This document shows, piece after piece, positions 40,201-55,200 of a stretch of 64,000 nt of DNA. The stretch spans positions 537,590 through 601,589 of the forward strand of contig CAADRB010000027.1 of the NCBI GenBank assembly GCA_900708905.1. Direction: 5' to 3'. Positions within the stretch are counted from its first letter, which is position 1; the number at the start of each line of letters is the position of its first letter. The position numbers and the translations under genes were made by a program. The stretch is from Hymenolepis diminuta (taxonomy: Eukaryota; Platyhelminthes; Cestoda; Cyclophyllidea; Hymenolepididae). The notes under the pieces were generated by a model. It had not been told where the DNA came from and did no database searches. It worked only from the letters and a program-made list of their open reading frames with translations.

Positions 40201-43200
40201 ATTTGTGATTAAGACAAAGCTTTTTAACCAGCTCACTTACCAACACTACTCCAGTTTTCCTTTAACTTTTATCACGGAAAATACATGTTCAAGTTCTTAA
40301 TTTCTAAAAAAGGTAATTGTAGAGTCAATTAAAGAAAACAACGCACAAAGTAGCAATTTCAGGCTCTGGATTCTGTGGAGATGTGAAATTCAGCATATTT
40401 TTACCGTCTGCAAATATTCTCATACGTAAGGTCTATTTAATTACATCCTTCATTATATCCTGCTTTAAGGCCAGGATTTACTAAAAATTTATCCTCTATG
40501 TAATTTTTTTATATAAATCAACTGGGAATAATAACTTGAAAGCTTTAAACGAGATAGAAGAGGTAATTTTTAACTTACTCTAATCGAGGCAGTTTCCAGC
40601 ATCTTAGGCAGTGTTCTATTTAATCGACCGACAAGAGTTTCTAGAGCCTTGCATGATCGAAGAGATTCATGATTCCAGTCTGCTAAAGGTAAAACTTCTA
40701 AGAAAAATCTTTGCAGAGGCTGGCTCTTCAAGAGATTAACATTGTGGGGAAATTGCTTTACAATAGATTGGGCCAATTCAGAGAGACGCTGTAACACAGA
40801 AATTAGTAGTTAGTCAGATAATTAGTTGACATTAAAAAAGTGAGTTTTTGTGGCACTTGCCATGAATGCCTTCCCGTCCAGCAACTCCGAAGTTTTCTGT
40901 TTCTCTCCCAACTCTCCCAGCCGTCTGTGTGCAACAGTAAGGAATTCTGAAGCAATTTGCAGAATCGCCTCTCTGGGTTCAACGTTCGATTTTCGCCAAC
41001 CAGCTGGAGTGTTGATATGGTGACTGCCATCACCACTTCCAATTCCTCCGCCACTTCCACCACCACCCATTACTGTTGACGCACTCCGTTTAAGTCCTCC
41101 TGAACCACCGCTAAATGAGCCTCCACTGTGTCGCTGACGTCTCATTGACCTCTTCGTAGAGGACTCAGTTGATGGAGTTCTACCTGTGATAGGAGATCCA
41201 GCTCGATTTAGCCCTCTTTGACCATGCTGCTGGCCATGATATCGATTTTGAGAATAGCCTCCTGAAATGGCCGATGCCCACTCAGGCATCTTTGCTGGTT
41301 GGTCTGCTGTGGCTAGACGTTTTACCGAAGCGCCCCCTAAACCTCGCGGTCCACCTGGAACTGAACTGCTACTGACTCCTGAAGATACTACTGATTTGGT
41401 TTCATCTGACCGTCTGCAGATTTATAGGTTAATTGTGATATTTTAATAAGAATTATAATGAAATGTTTTTAGAATGTAATCCCTCACCTGGTCATCCATT
41501 CAGTTGTGCAAATGAGCTGTTTGATCATGACCGAGAGCTGTTGAAATGATTGAAGTTCGAATTTTCTTACATCTGTCCCAGTGCACTCCTCACAACAAAT
41601 TTGTGGTAAATCACGGAGTATAAAAGGTAGAATTGATTGCAGTATGACCTATGCGTACATTAACACGATTAGTTATACTTATATTAATAAAGAAGTTATT
41701 GAAGTCAACATTAAGTAATGCAGTTGGATGACGAGACAACAGACTTATCAATTATAAATGTTGATCGTCAAATTTAATGTATGCACGACCATTAGCAGAA
41801 TACGCATTTTGCATTGGCGCAAATGAAAACAGAGATAGTTTGTGAAGTTGGAACAGCTAGCGTTTCCACTTACTCCCTACTCCTTCTCCCTTAACGTATT
41901 ACAAGAATAACTGTCTTTCAACTCTAATCGTAAGACAGAAAAATATCTCATAAACGTGGATCAAATTCGAACAATGAAATGTAGAATAAATTTATAAATT
42001 AATTCCTTCACTAAGACATAATCACATTGACATCTCGCATTATAAAGGTATTTGACCAACGCAACAATGCCAGTCAAAGTACTGATTTCCAGCTGATGTC
42101 AGCCCATGACTAAAAACCTTTGGCGCCCTATTATTTGTCAATATTCCCGTCAGAATAGTTTTACTTCGGTACCACAAGACTGAGCAATATGAAGAAGATC
42201 AATATGCGAGGCTGCCTATCGTCCAGATCTAAAAGAAAACTGTTCTTTCTCGCTCTTTATTTAAATCCCACAGATTTCAAGGCAAGCCGACATTGTTTAA
42301 ATACTAATCACAAGTCCAAATTACTCTCGAGGGAAGAGATACGTAGGCGAATTTCTATCTAAGTAGACAGTTTTGTCAAAACATATAATTATTTTGGGCT
42401 AAGCGTCAGTTCAGACGTGGTATTTTAAACGGACAAATAGTATTTGTCCACCAAGTAAAGCAACTCCTCATTTCTTCAACGTTTAAGATTAAATCTACCA
42501 CTGACTAATTTGGATTCGCTAGTTTTTCGCAGGAGTAGCAGGAAACTTCGTTTTGGCTAATCTGGCAGCCATTAAACTACTCACGAAAACCGAACTTGGG
42601 GTGCATTAATCAATTAAATTTTAGGTTCGGAGAGAGGAGAGGGTTCTATACCCTTACTTGCGGTATTAATTTTAGGGAAATCAAAGGTATTTAAGTATAA
42701 TAGATTCATTTTTACTTTGAATTACACATGACAGTATTAAAAGGGACTCTTTTGCAGTTTAAAATAACTGATCAAGCGGTTTGAAGGCAAAAGATATCAA
42801 TTATTAGGACATCACAACGATCACTAAATAAACCAACTTAGTTTTGTAAAGGTGAAAACTTAAGTATAAATAGTTTTTGAATATTTTCCATTGACGAAAT
42901 TAATGTTTTATTTTATATTTTCTTCTCGTTATCACTGAACTATTGACAATCCTTAAATAGTTTATTTGGAGTAAAATGAGTTAAATTATTCCGTACAAGA
43001 TCAAGTTGAACTGCAACACTTTTTTTCTATAACAACGAGAACTTGTGTTTTCCTTCTCCCTGGCCGGATATCGGGTTGTGGATAGTAAAAGTTTTAATAT
43101 ATCATACAAATATATGGTTGTATGCTTAAGAGTGTTGCTGTTATCATTCGATTGTGACAGTACTGTTCGATATATACTTGTGCTTCTCCCCTTTAGCTAT

Positions 43201-46200
43201 TTCGAAGGCTTTTCTTTCATATTTCTAGAACAGATTATTTTCCTCTCAATTAGTACTTTAAATAATTTCATTAGAACAGGTTGAAGAGGGCACATACAAG
43301 TTGAGTTGAGTCGATAGCTCTAACAAAATTTGCTCTCCTATAAATGTCTAGTGGACAAAACACGATAAATTATCTGAACACAATTGATCTATAATCCAGG
43401 TTCAATGAAAATGTCTTAATTAAATTTAAAGTTGCTGAAAAGTTTTCCGCTTCTCCTACAGAGGAGGACTAAGTTGCCATGTTATCCAGGTTTTAAAATT
43501 TCATATGTTTTAGCATAGCCATCATAGTATATTTAGAAGTACATTAAAGACCTTTATCAATACAGTCAAATGGATTTTTCTGCTGTTTCCAACACCTTTG
43601 CGGCATATTTTACCCCAAACTAATAAATTAATTGAATGCCTACTCATTCTACAGTAAGGTGAACCTATTTCATAATCTGAGTAAAAAATACAATCCCAAG
43701 TATAATCTCAGAAGCAGATTATTAAAGAATGGTTAAAGTTTCTAAGATCATTATATGTATTTAACTAAAGGAGAAAAGCAATAGCAATAAATTTTGACTA
43801 ATGAATCGAATATTTTAGCCTTAGAGTAAAAATGAAATATGTGGGATGGTGATCCTCTACAAACTAGGAAGAAACCTACGTTTTAGTGTTTTGTTCGTAA
43901 CTATAGGGCAATTATGGATTTTAAGCTTCCGTTTCTTCATCAGAAGAATAGAAATCAACAATAAATCATTAAACTGCAAAGATTAGCGCTCTAGAGGGAA
44001 CAGACAAATGGGAAACGGGGTATAAATAAGCCAAATTTTGCACATGGATGAACTTACCAAACTAAAGGGTTAAAACAAACTTGAATTAAAATGCCCTAGC
44101 ATAAATGCTCAGTTGATACAAATGCCGGTAAAAAATCGAAGGAATGCTTGATTTCACTAATCTCCTTCAAAACATATTAACATGCCCTATGCCATGCACA
44201 GTAACAGTAATCAGAAAAAGCATAGGCAAGTGTACAGCAAGCTTACCATCATTTGCCGGGATCGGTAGGATTCTGGAGCGTAGACTTGAACAGTGACGCA
44301 TAAATTGATCGTTTCAAAAATCGACCAGCTCTGTGAGTCATCAGCATAGCAGAAATCCTGCAAGAAGACAGTTTAGCCAGCGTGCATATCTGTTCATCTA
44401 ATGAAATTAACCGTTTGAAAATACTTACTAGAGCCTTCAAAGGCTTTGAGAATCCGCAGAGTTGAAGTATTCCCAGCGTGTCAGGGATTTCTCTTCCGAC
44501 TGAGCGCAGAAGTTGGTAGAGTGTTTCTGGTTGCACCTAAATTATATAAATCAAATACATTAACAAGGGAATATAGTACTAGCTGAATTAGACACCAGCC
44601 GAAGGTGGCACGTAAATGTATTTTAACAATACACTGCCTAAGTTAAGACATTAAATCCCTTAAAATAATAACATACACATTACTTTAAACCTAGTATTTA
44701 AAGTGAGAAATTCACTCCTAACGATCTCTTCAAGATATGCATGAATTAAGGTGAAAATAGAGCATTCAGTTGCTCAATCATTGAAAATCACGAGCCAGTG
44801 GATTATACTTCTGTAGCTAATAATCGTATGGTTTCTATGAAACTGTTTTTCAAAATATGATAAACAATTGTAAACTGAAGACAAATTTGAATTAGACTAA
44901 AAATTTTTATACAGAAGTTAATAAAGATACATGTATTATCAATTAAGAAAGCAACGAAACCCCTAAATGGTTAAGACTTTACAATTAAATGCAAATGAAG
45001 TACAATATGTTGCTCATTTAACCAGAAGATGTCAGAAACAGTTTCATTATTATCTGACCTTGTTGAACAATATCTGTGAGATTATTTTTGCGCATTCCGA
45101 AACATAATGGGCTTCTTCCCGCTTCATTGAATGATTTAAACTTATCGAATAAATTAATTGATTTAAATTAATTTAAGCTCAATTTTTCCCACTCTACTTG
45201 CTAATGTATTGTATTTTACCACAACACAAATAAAAGGCACAAATTAAGGTGATGTTTTCGACCCATTTAATTTGATTTCTCCAGACATATTTGAAAAATA
45301 GCGCTCCTCTACTATACATTCGTCTTTCCATATTATAAAAAATAAATATATAAAATTTTACCCGATAGAATGTAGGTTGAGCAGATTCTTCAGGTGATAG
45401 GTCAATGTAATTAGCAATGCTGCCAAACATTTGCAGGATGAAAGGTGTTCGATGCATAATGTAGAATTGCTTAAAAGTAAACTCTATCGCTTGTTTGAGA
45501 ATATTATTGTGTTGATTGCTGTGATATACCCGAATAATTGTTGGCAAGATGCTCAAGTATCCATTGACGGAAAAGATCATCTTGAATTGATAGGAACACT
45601 GTAAAGGAAAAATCGAGCGTCGAAGGAGAAATAGTTAATACCACCTTTATAAAAGGAGGAAATTAAGAAAAACCTGTAGGTAAAAGGCCAAGCACTGTCG
45701 GAGCACTGTGGTATCTTCAGCATGCAAAACAAGTGTTCCATTGTAGACATTGAGGAACAGTTGGAGATCGGTAGACCATGGGAATGTGGAGGTCATTTTC
45801 TGGAACATTGAGTTGATTAGCTGACACCAAGTCAACTTATGCATCGAGTCCATTGCAAAAAGGGCCTTGCCCATATCACCACAATCATACAGAGTAAACT
45901 CGGCCTCTAGAGCTTTGCGGGGAAATGATGGGAGTTTAGCCAGTTCTTCTCGTAAAAAGAGGATGTGGTTGGACATCTAGGTGGAGTAAACAATTAACAA
46001 ATAAGTTTCCTATAAAATTTATTTTAATGTCCATAAAGAAAATAATAGCTAGTGTCCAAGCCCATTTGGAAAATGTTTTCTAATGTTCATTTTGGATATA
46101 GCGTCATTACGGAACCTCCCTAGTGAGTGACTCGAATTCTGCCGTTCCTTATGTTATGCTGACTTAATCAGTGCCGTTGGTATGAGCCGATTGAAATCGA

Positions 46201-49200
46201 ACTCATGACCACGTGATATAGCAAACGTGCACGGCAATCAGTGCACCTGCGATCTTTAAAGGAAGCAGAAATTTCCGACACTAGTGCAGCAAAAGTGAAT
46301 GGTGATCGACGTAGGGCTGGCCAGATGAAAATTTCCCAATTTTAGTGACCTTAAAATGCGTCTGAATAGCATTTTATGAATCAGGATATTATGAGACGAA
46401 ATTTCTTGTTTATCTCATTGAAAGACACGATTTATAAGGCCATAACAGAAGGGGACCCAGCCTAAGAGATGCCTTATGAAGTACAAAGTAAAATAACTAA
46501 ACTTTACGAACCCAGTTATCACAAGTTAATAAACATGGCCAGTAGCAGGATGTTCATTTTCGGAGTGGATAAAGAAATCTTGCAGCCAGCACGTCGATAT
46601 AATGAATAAATGTTAAATGAAGTGGAAAAGTCGACAAACGGCTCCCATGTCAAGGGGTGAGTCATATACACAATCGCATGGGGGTAGAAAACTGGATTAA
46701 ATGAGTATTCGATTTATGAAAACAGTTCAACCTTGATAGGAAAAAAGCCACTACAAAACTCATTTCTCATCTTGTGTTTGATTGATTGGTCTACAAGGAC
46801 AAGTTTGCGAGGCTCAAGTGCATTTTCCCACTTCGAGACTCACTTATTTTTAGATATAACTTTAACATAAGCGTTTTTAAGCAGCAGAGTAAGCAACTAA
46901 AATATCAACGAAAATATTTTTTCTTTGGATAATCGCCTAGGTTATCATTATTATTTAGGAAGAGGAAATGCCTGAAAAGGGCCAGATGGTTCGACATATG
47001 GCCATGCTTCGGGGTAGGAGCAATAATAGCAACAAGAAAAAACAGCACACGCATAAAGCAACTATTCCATCGAGCAGCAACCATTTTGCTGCTTGGTTTA
47101 TTAAAAACGATCTCCCTTTTCCACCAGTTATCACCTTCATATTTTGAGCAAATATAGTCCAACAAGCTAAGCAAACATAGCACCCTATCTATTTCGACTT
47201 TAAGATAAGGCGTTGGCAATATTTTTTTGTTTTCAATGAATAAGTGAAAACCATTGACTTGTATTAAATAAATTGTATATTTGGTTTCATTTGACATATC
47301 CTGTACCTCCTAATGATTGTCTTTGATTACCTTCATGAAAACGCGTGTACGATTTGGAGGAGTTTGTGAACATCATAGCTACTTACCATGTTTTGTGCTA
47401 GCATTATCCATAACCATTGAAACATTATTCATCTTAAAATGTAATATAACTTGCCATCACCTTACCATTACCATTTGTTCATAATTGAAATGAAAGCGAC
47501 TTAGAATCAATGAATGTTTCTTTATTTCATGGCAAATACTGATGAATTCAAATGGTTCAACAAAAAAATAAATGCTTTACAATTAGAACGACTCTGATAT
47601 CCTGATAGGCTTACATGTGAAGCGGGTGTTGTTTGAAGAATAGTCTTGACCAAGAGTAACTTTCCAACTTCTTGAACCTTTAGACTGAATGCATTTCGTT
47701 GAAGCAACTGCTGGCCCGTTTCACGATCCACTCGCATCAACTTTAACTTTGGAATGTGATTTCTCTTGAAGGGATAGAAGTCCCGCACGTAGTGATTGGA
47801 ATTGCGTATAATATCTACAAGAAACCAATGGGGTCATTAAAGAAAACATATTCATGCACCTTAAAAGTATCCTCTCAATCTGGTCGATGCTGAGTGATCT
47901 GAAATTAAGTAATATCTACTATGAACTACGTCTAACGATGCATTAGGTCTCAATATGATTACACTTAGTAGTAATGCCAAAATAAATGGAATTTACAAAC
48001 AAACCTCCCTTCACTCATCAGGCTCATTGACCAAAAGCCGAAGTGAGATTCCCTTTTAGAACATTAACAGAGTCTTTAATGGACAAAGGATGCTTTGACA
48101 ATACACAATTGTTTCAAACGCTATTGTTGCAGATTAACTCTAATGTTTAGGGAAAATATTTTATTTTCTGAATGCATCCGTATTCCAAGTGGAGGAGACA
48201 TTTTAAATTATTTTCCGATTAGAAATGCTGTTGTTTTATTTTCGAAGCATTTATGAGTGCAATCGGTGGGATGGACAAAGTGGCATTTATTGATTCCGCC
48301 TGAATCTGCTAGAACGAAAAGTCGAATCAAAAAGTTTAATTTATCCTTTGACATTCTTCAAGTGACTGAGCAGTAGGAGGTTTGTTATTTATTAGAAGCA
48401 CCGTTCTGATAACTGCTGTAGGTTAATATTAACCTGTAGCATACTAAGGATAAACGATAAAAGTTTAAAGCCCATTATTCTTTAAGCAAATAGATTGGGG
48501 AAAAAGCAAATAGACCTCAAAAATCCTGTTGAATAGTGACTCTAAATACGCCAGAATACTCGTATGAAAACAGTGTATCTAAAATATAATCAACTGTTGG
48601 AATGGAAGTTGGTTGTCAGTATAGGTAACTTGTGATGCACTTCAAGTGTTTATTAAACCAATTTAAGATTATTAAAAATATAATTAATAATTTTACTAGA
48701 AATTAACGAAAATGCAGCATCTATAAAGAAGCGATAGCATGTCTGGTTTAAAATGACCACGACCTCTTGGATGGCATTTATCTATCATGATCAGACAGCT
48801 GTTAATCATCTTACCGTGCTTTGAGTCCTACTTTTCTTTGCTTTACCGATACCATTAAATGACACAATAGCAGAAAGAGGCTTCTAAGCTACTTTCATCG
48901 CAGATATATACAGAATTAACTTATAAATGTGTGTCGTCACCCTGACCTCATACACTTTTAAGTATATGCGAGGGCACGCATGATTAGAGGTGTTCATTTT
49001 GCCAAACCTTAATTAATTAAATGTTGCAAACTCCTAACCTTCTGAATAGACCCGGATAGCATTTATGTTAGTAGTTACAATCAGCTTTGGAGCACAAGAT
49101 TCAGATGATCCATTGTAGAGCTTCAACCGTAACTGTTTTATTTTCTTCAAGGTCCAAGTTATGGATTCATTCAGTTTAAGCCCAAAGAAAAATAACATGG

Positions 49201-52200
49201 TGTAAGTCTGTTCTAAAATAATGCACCTGTCAATAATCAGCTCTCAAAATCTATTTATATACATCTGGGGACCCAAATGGTAAATATTTGAATTAATTAA
49301 TATTTTGAATTAATATTTTGACGTCACCAGTCAAATAACAAAAATGATGCTAACGAACGGATAGTATGCATCCCAGAAAATCTTTTAAAAAAAAACATGA
49401 AAAGCGCAAATTTTACAAGGTTCAAAGTTATACATAAGTTTTAAATTGGATTGGTGATTTGATAATAGGGATTAGCACATTGAACAAAATTAAGTAACTA
49501 TAACTTACTTGATCGATCATCGCAGAGAACATGAAGGTGATATTCGCTGTGTGGAACACCATTTCCTTCCAGAGCTTCATTGAGAATATCGCCAAATCGA
49601 TAATCCTGCAAATGGAAAAGAATGCGGCATGGGGCAAACAAGTCGGTCCAAAACTACACCAATATTGTGGTGAACATCTTCTAGTTATCTGCATAGTAGA
49701 TAGTACTTTTAATTAAACGCCTTCTAGTCCGAACAAGGGAGTTATTAATCTTCATCCACTTTAATCTGATCAAATTTGATTCGTGTCAAATTTAACTTTA
49801 GTTAGATATTTAAGGCAAAGTTCTTCGTCCGTATTAATAAAGGAAAATCTTTGAATTCTCTTGTTGTGATTAAATCTTATTAGGTATTTTGTATTTTACC
49901 ATACGTCAGGCGAAATCAGTTAATTCCCACGATTCACGAATGCGCCCTCAGTACGGATGGATTTTTGAATCCATTCAAATTGAGGAGCTAAAAGTGCACA
50001 AACGACCGAAAAATAATTCACAAACTTAGAAATCATTTTCAATTTTCCCAGTTCTATATTGTTAGTTTAAAATGCTAAAGCGAGCGACTTTGCCCCTTGT
50101 CTATCCTTTTCTCATATCAAATACAAAATTTAACTGAGAGACTTGAGCTTCTCCCTCGGTCCTCCCTTGATGAAAGTATCCTGCCAAAATCCATATTCTC
50201 TTTTTATTTTGTGACAGTAACTGGGCAATAACCTGGAAGTTTTTCTCCGTCCTATGCTATCGAGTTCTAAGACTTAAACTTCTCAATACATATACTTCGC
50301 TTACCTTTCTTATAAAATATTCGACCATGTAATTCACATCTCGGAGACCTTTTTACATATTCTCCTTAATCTACCTTCAGCAACCACGATTTATGCTTAC
50401 CAGCGTATCCGTTTACTGGTTCACTTTTCACAAAGCCAAGTAAAATTCAATGTCCGTGACTTCTGAAGGCGAACAATACATTGAAGCTTCTCTGATAGAG
50501 TGCTCCTCATTTAAAGACCAAATTCTCATAATGTGATATGCTATATTACAGTTCTTGTAAAAACTGATGTCCTAAGCACGTACGAGACTGTTATATTACT
50601 GGAACATATTTTCAGATGTCTGCTGTTTTGATGGTTTACCTTATTATCATCTTGCAATTTGACAAGCTGGGCGACACAAATGGTATCACAGAAGACGTTG
50701 AATTGTTTAGCACATGGCAAGTTGGCTGTCACCAGCAAAGTTGACTAAAGGATACGTGGGAAAGAAGTACATTAAATCTTCTAAACGGATAGAAGATCAA
50801 TCAATTCCTAAATTAGGACAGTTAGCTTCTTACGTCAATTTGTTCACGACGGAAGGTTTGTTTTAAATCTTTGAAGTACACATTCTTTACGTAAGGGATG
50901 ATCTAAAACGAGGGGAATGAATAGGTATCAGTTAGTAAATGATGACTAATTTGAAATTGAATTAGATATTCTTGAACTTACCATATGCAAAACACAGAGA
51001 ATACTTGCAATGGAATCTGGGGCATCAAAACTTGGGGTTCGTACGTGAAACATTATACAACCGATCTAGAAAAGATAAGCATTCAAGCACGTATGAAAGC
51101 TGGAGAAAGAAGAGATAATCTTCATTTAAACAATCGAATAGCAAACCTTAATGGATGTGATAAAATATTTATTTATTTAGTATATCAAGACAGTCACCCT
51201 AGTGACCTTAAAATTTGCATTCTTGGAAAAGTATCATGGTTTTACTGTTAGCAAATCTCCAGGGGTAAAATGCAGCTCAGCCTGTCACTCTTAAATAGCC
51301 TAGATTTGCCAAAAATTCCTTCGTCATCTAATGAAAAAAAGAATACTGATGTAAATGGTCTAGTCTGTTTATAATTGAATTCATTTCTCATGATCTTTTG
51401 TTGAGTGGTTTCATTAAAATTTCACGCATGTATGCTTTCCCATATTCGATTAACCTTCCAATCTAATTGAATCGGCTTTCACCCTTTTAACTAGATGAAG
51501 CTCTCAAAATTTATTACCTAACAAAGTTAACTTTCGAATATTATAGACTTCGATCTCGATCGTTTGTTTATGTGCTTATGTGTCTGTTTTGCTAAGGAGG
51601 TGACATCTGATATCGTCCTATATCACCGCTTGCTGCCTTGACCAGTTGTGGCTTTTGAGGGAATTCGAGTAGGATAAATTTTAAGTTAGTAATTAAAGCG
51701 AAAAGTCAATTAACTTTCAGCTTCTAGAGCTCAATTTGTCCCTCAGGGTAGTTATCTAAAATGGAACATCAGTCATGGTCTTGGAGGGCAACGCTATGTA
51801 CCAGACTGATCCATGTAAATCTGTAAATAAAGGTTTCATTTTCCTCCGCAACTTTGATATCAGATTCTTGTTTACATACCTATATCATAAAAAGCAGAAT
51901 ACAATACCATGTGATATTGTACTTATCTTAAATTCTCGATCTCCTCGTTAAGTATTTTAATAAACGATTCTTTTTCTTAATTTTAACCACTAAATCCATC
52001 CTTCTCTAAAATATACTTATTCGATCATTGTAAAGATGCACAACTGAAAGAAGTGTGGATGGATCTTTATCTCATTTCATTTTTCATTCATGAAAAATCT
52101 GTCTTCATTGATGTAATTCTAAAGCTAGAATCAGAAAAATACGACAAGGCACGCTTACCAAGTTATTGAAGAGAATGTGAGCAGTTTGCATGGGAAGTTC

Positions 52201-55200
52201 AGGAAGACGTTGGACAAGTTTACGAATGACTGAAATGAGGTCGTCTTTGTGGGGAACTCGCGTGAGTTTCTCGAAGATATAGCGTAGAAAGAGGCTAGTA
52301 TCTTCCAGTAGGCACTGCCAAATTACCTTTTCCACAACAGTACTTACTAAAAGGTTTAAACAGGCATGAGAAATAAGGACAGCTAAACTCAATACAAAGA
52401 CTATAATAATTGTATTGACATTCCGTCACAGCCCCTAATAACTGTTCCTTAAGTCGCTTATAACTTTGTTCTAGTTATTTAACTCGCACATACTGAATTT
52501 CTTTCCCACCAATATCTTTACCTCTACCATCCTATTTGTTGAAAGTCGATAGCTTAGTTAGATTTCTCCATCTTAAGGTGGTCAAGCGTAAGTTCTCAAA
52601 AGTATATTCAATAACTAATATTAGACTAATTCGATCAGAACCACCACTGGTGAGATGCTTTACCAATTGTTAGGCTATTATTATAAGTAGTATAATGTGA
52701 TTACTCGTCTATAGAAGTAGGGTCTGGTGCTGTCCATTAGATGAGTATGCGAAATAAAAGAAATTTATTCGGTCACATAGTTTCTTCGACTTATAAACTA
52801 TTATAATCAACAAACTCCTCTTCATTTAATTCAAGAAAAAGAGGTGGAACAAAAATTATTTTCCCATATAATCTTTAAGATATATTTTTTAACCAAGTCA
52901 AAAATAAAAATGATAAAATTTCCAAAGTTAGCATGAAGGAAGTTAAATTATGCCATTAAATTATAGTTAAAAATCCCAAGTGAATTCGCAGACAAAGTTA
53001 ATTAGATTAGAGGAAATTTTCACCCATCCGGTTAAAGCAGGTCCTTTTGCTGCCTCTTACTTCACTTTCAAATTAAATTTAAACACGCAGAAAAGATAAG
53101 ATCATTAATTTAATTAATATATTTTGCAATGAAATATTTGCATTTTCTAAAAGCTCAACTTTTCGGAACACGTTTATGCATTTATTCTAAACTAATCAAC
53201 TTGAACGACTTACTAACAAAGCCATAGCAAGGATCATATCAAACAAAATTAAAGCTTTGTATGATATTATCTTAACCAGCTAGCGAGGTATATTTATTGA
53301 TATGACCAAATCAAAGTAATATTAGTGTTTAAACGATCAAATTTTAATTCTAGGATTTTGATGGAGAGAACACCCAAGTCGACAAACCAATTTAGAATTC
53401 CTTGATAAAAGGGCAAATTATGATATTTTATGGGTCTTTAATAAGAGACTGTCATATAATGCTATTTTATCCATATTATTAACTATTTATAAACCAAAAT
53501 ATTTTAGAAGATGCGCATTAAATGAATAAGAGATTGAAGTCACTAACACCTAATTATAATGGGATTCTCCAAGGTGTATCTCACGCTATTTATACAAATT
53601 GTTGTCTATTCAAATCTCTATTTCCTGATACTGTCAGAAAATTTTTATTTCATTATGTCATCAACTTATGCACCTGATATACCGATGGTCGAAATTGAAA
53701 TTATTTTTCAGTCTTTACTTTACTTTCTAAAAAAGTTCGCAACTTAAACCAAATGATAGTAGAGTGCTTATATGGACATCATGTCATTAAAAACACAGTC
53801 AGAAGTTGGAACAGTTTTATGAAAATATGCGCATTCAAGCCATATAATAATGACAAAGTAGATATGGCAACGGTTCCGAAAATATTTAATTTTTCTCTAG
53901 AAGATTTATTCTTTATGGAAAAATATATTCTTCTTATCCCTAATTTGAATATACGGCAAAAGGTTTTTTCTCAATAAGCCTTCCCGTGGGTGAAAATCCA
54001 GCCAATCGTGCAAATACAAAGTAGGATTCAAGGCCGTGGTGAGGAAAAGTGTTTCAAGATGCTCATAGTGGGCAATTGAAATATAAATTGACCAATTTCT
54101 TAAACGTTTTTGCAATGCACAAATTGAGTGAATTAGAACAACTTTTGGAGGGAGTAGTGAAGAGAATGTGGTTGGTGGAGAGGGCACTTATCGTCCATTA
54201 TCATTTATGGAGGCCCGCATCACTGTGTATTTCAAATTGTGATGTCCCTTTCTTGTCGTGACCTCAATTCTTTGTCTTCCGCTGATTATGTTCTTGCATA
54301 GTGCCATATGGTTGTTGAATCAATTAACCTATACTAACCGCAACTGTCCTGTTGTGTTACTCCCCTTTTCTTAAGTGGCCTATAATCCATTTGGACCCAA
54401 CTGGCCATCCTATATTGATGTATGTGTTTCATAATCAAAAGTGCTTGTTTCTGACCAGATGTCTTTTCCTGATTTCTTTATTTTTGTTATTGGTGTTAAT
54501 TTTACCAATTTCTACTTCGGCACCCAGGGTACTCAAGAAAAGTGACATCTGGTCATAGCATGCATATTAATTAGAAAGATCTGATCAACAAATCAATCTC
54601 ATGTTTCCTTCCTTTGTACTTCTAGCGGCCTTATAGAGTACGTCTCATTTAGAGTCTACTAATGCATATTACAAACAGTTGTTCACTAGAGTGAGTGGAA
54701 AGGGAGCGTGTGTGTGTGAAGCACGCTTACTGGCAATGCCCTCTGAGTTTACTGCGCAGTCGTCCATGAGGTTAGTGAGAGGTAGAGCAGCGGCGCAGAT
54801 ACAGGAGGGAAAGAAGGTCTGCGCCATTTGCAACTGGTGCGTCATGAGCATGGAGACATTATTGCCGCCTCCTTCGTCATCCAAGCCTAAAAAGTTGGGG
54901 TAAATTCGGTAAATACGAGTCATCATGTGCCAATGCTTGATATGAATAAAAAAGCGATAAATGCCGCAATTTTGTACATTAGAATTGCCACTCAAGCTAT
55001 TTGAGTTTATAGACATTTTGCGTCAAAATAAACATGAGATCTAAAATAGAGAAGAGCTTTTCGTCTTAACATATCCTTAACATCTTTACCTAATTCAGAC
55101 ATGCACTGTTAAGAATGCGGTTCATCATTTGAAAATCCACTTTTGACGGAATCAAATAGAAATACTAAAATAATCTCTTCCACAAAGGAAATTTATCCAA

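Noticed and set aside
44398..44428. A 31-bp intron ending at ATTAG between UNC80 exons 12 and 13
   Set aside because: Too short for splicing, and it would insert residues absent from the conserved KPLKAL-DFCYAD junction. The 71-bp intron with acceptor TTGCAG restores the family sequence.
46905..47297. 130-codon minus-strand open frame in an UNC80 intron
   Set aside because: No similarity I recognise, no fitting acceptor and donor pair, and the flanking UNC80 exons join without it.
49030..49145. Minus-strand 35-codon stretch with splice-like ends inside the exon 8-9 intron
   Set aside because: Exons 8 and 9 join in phase and reproduce the continuous vertebrate sequence without it.
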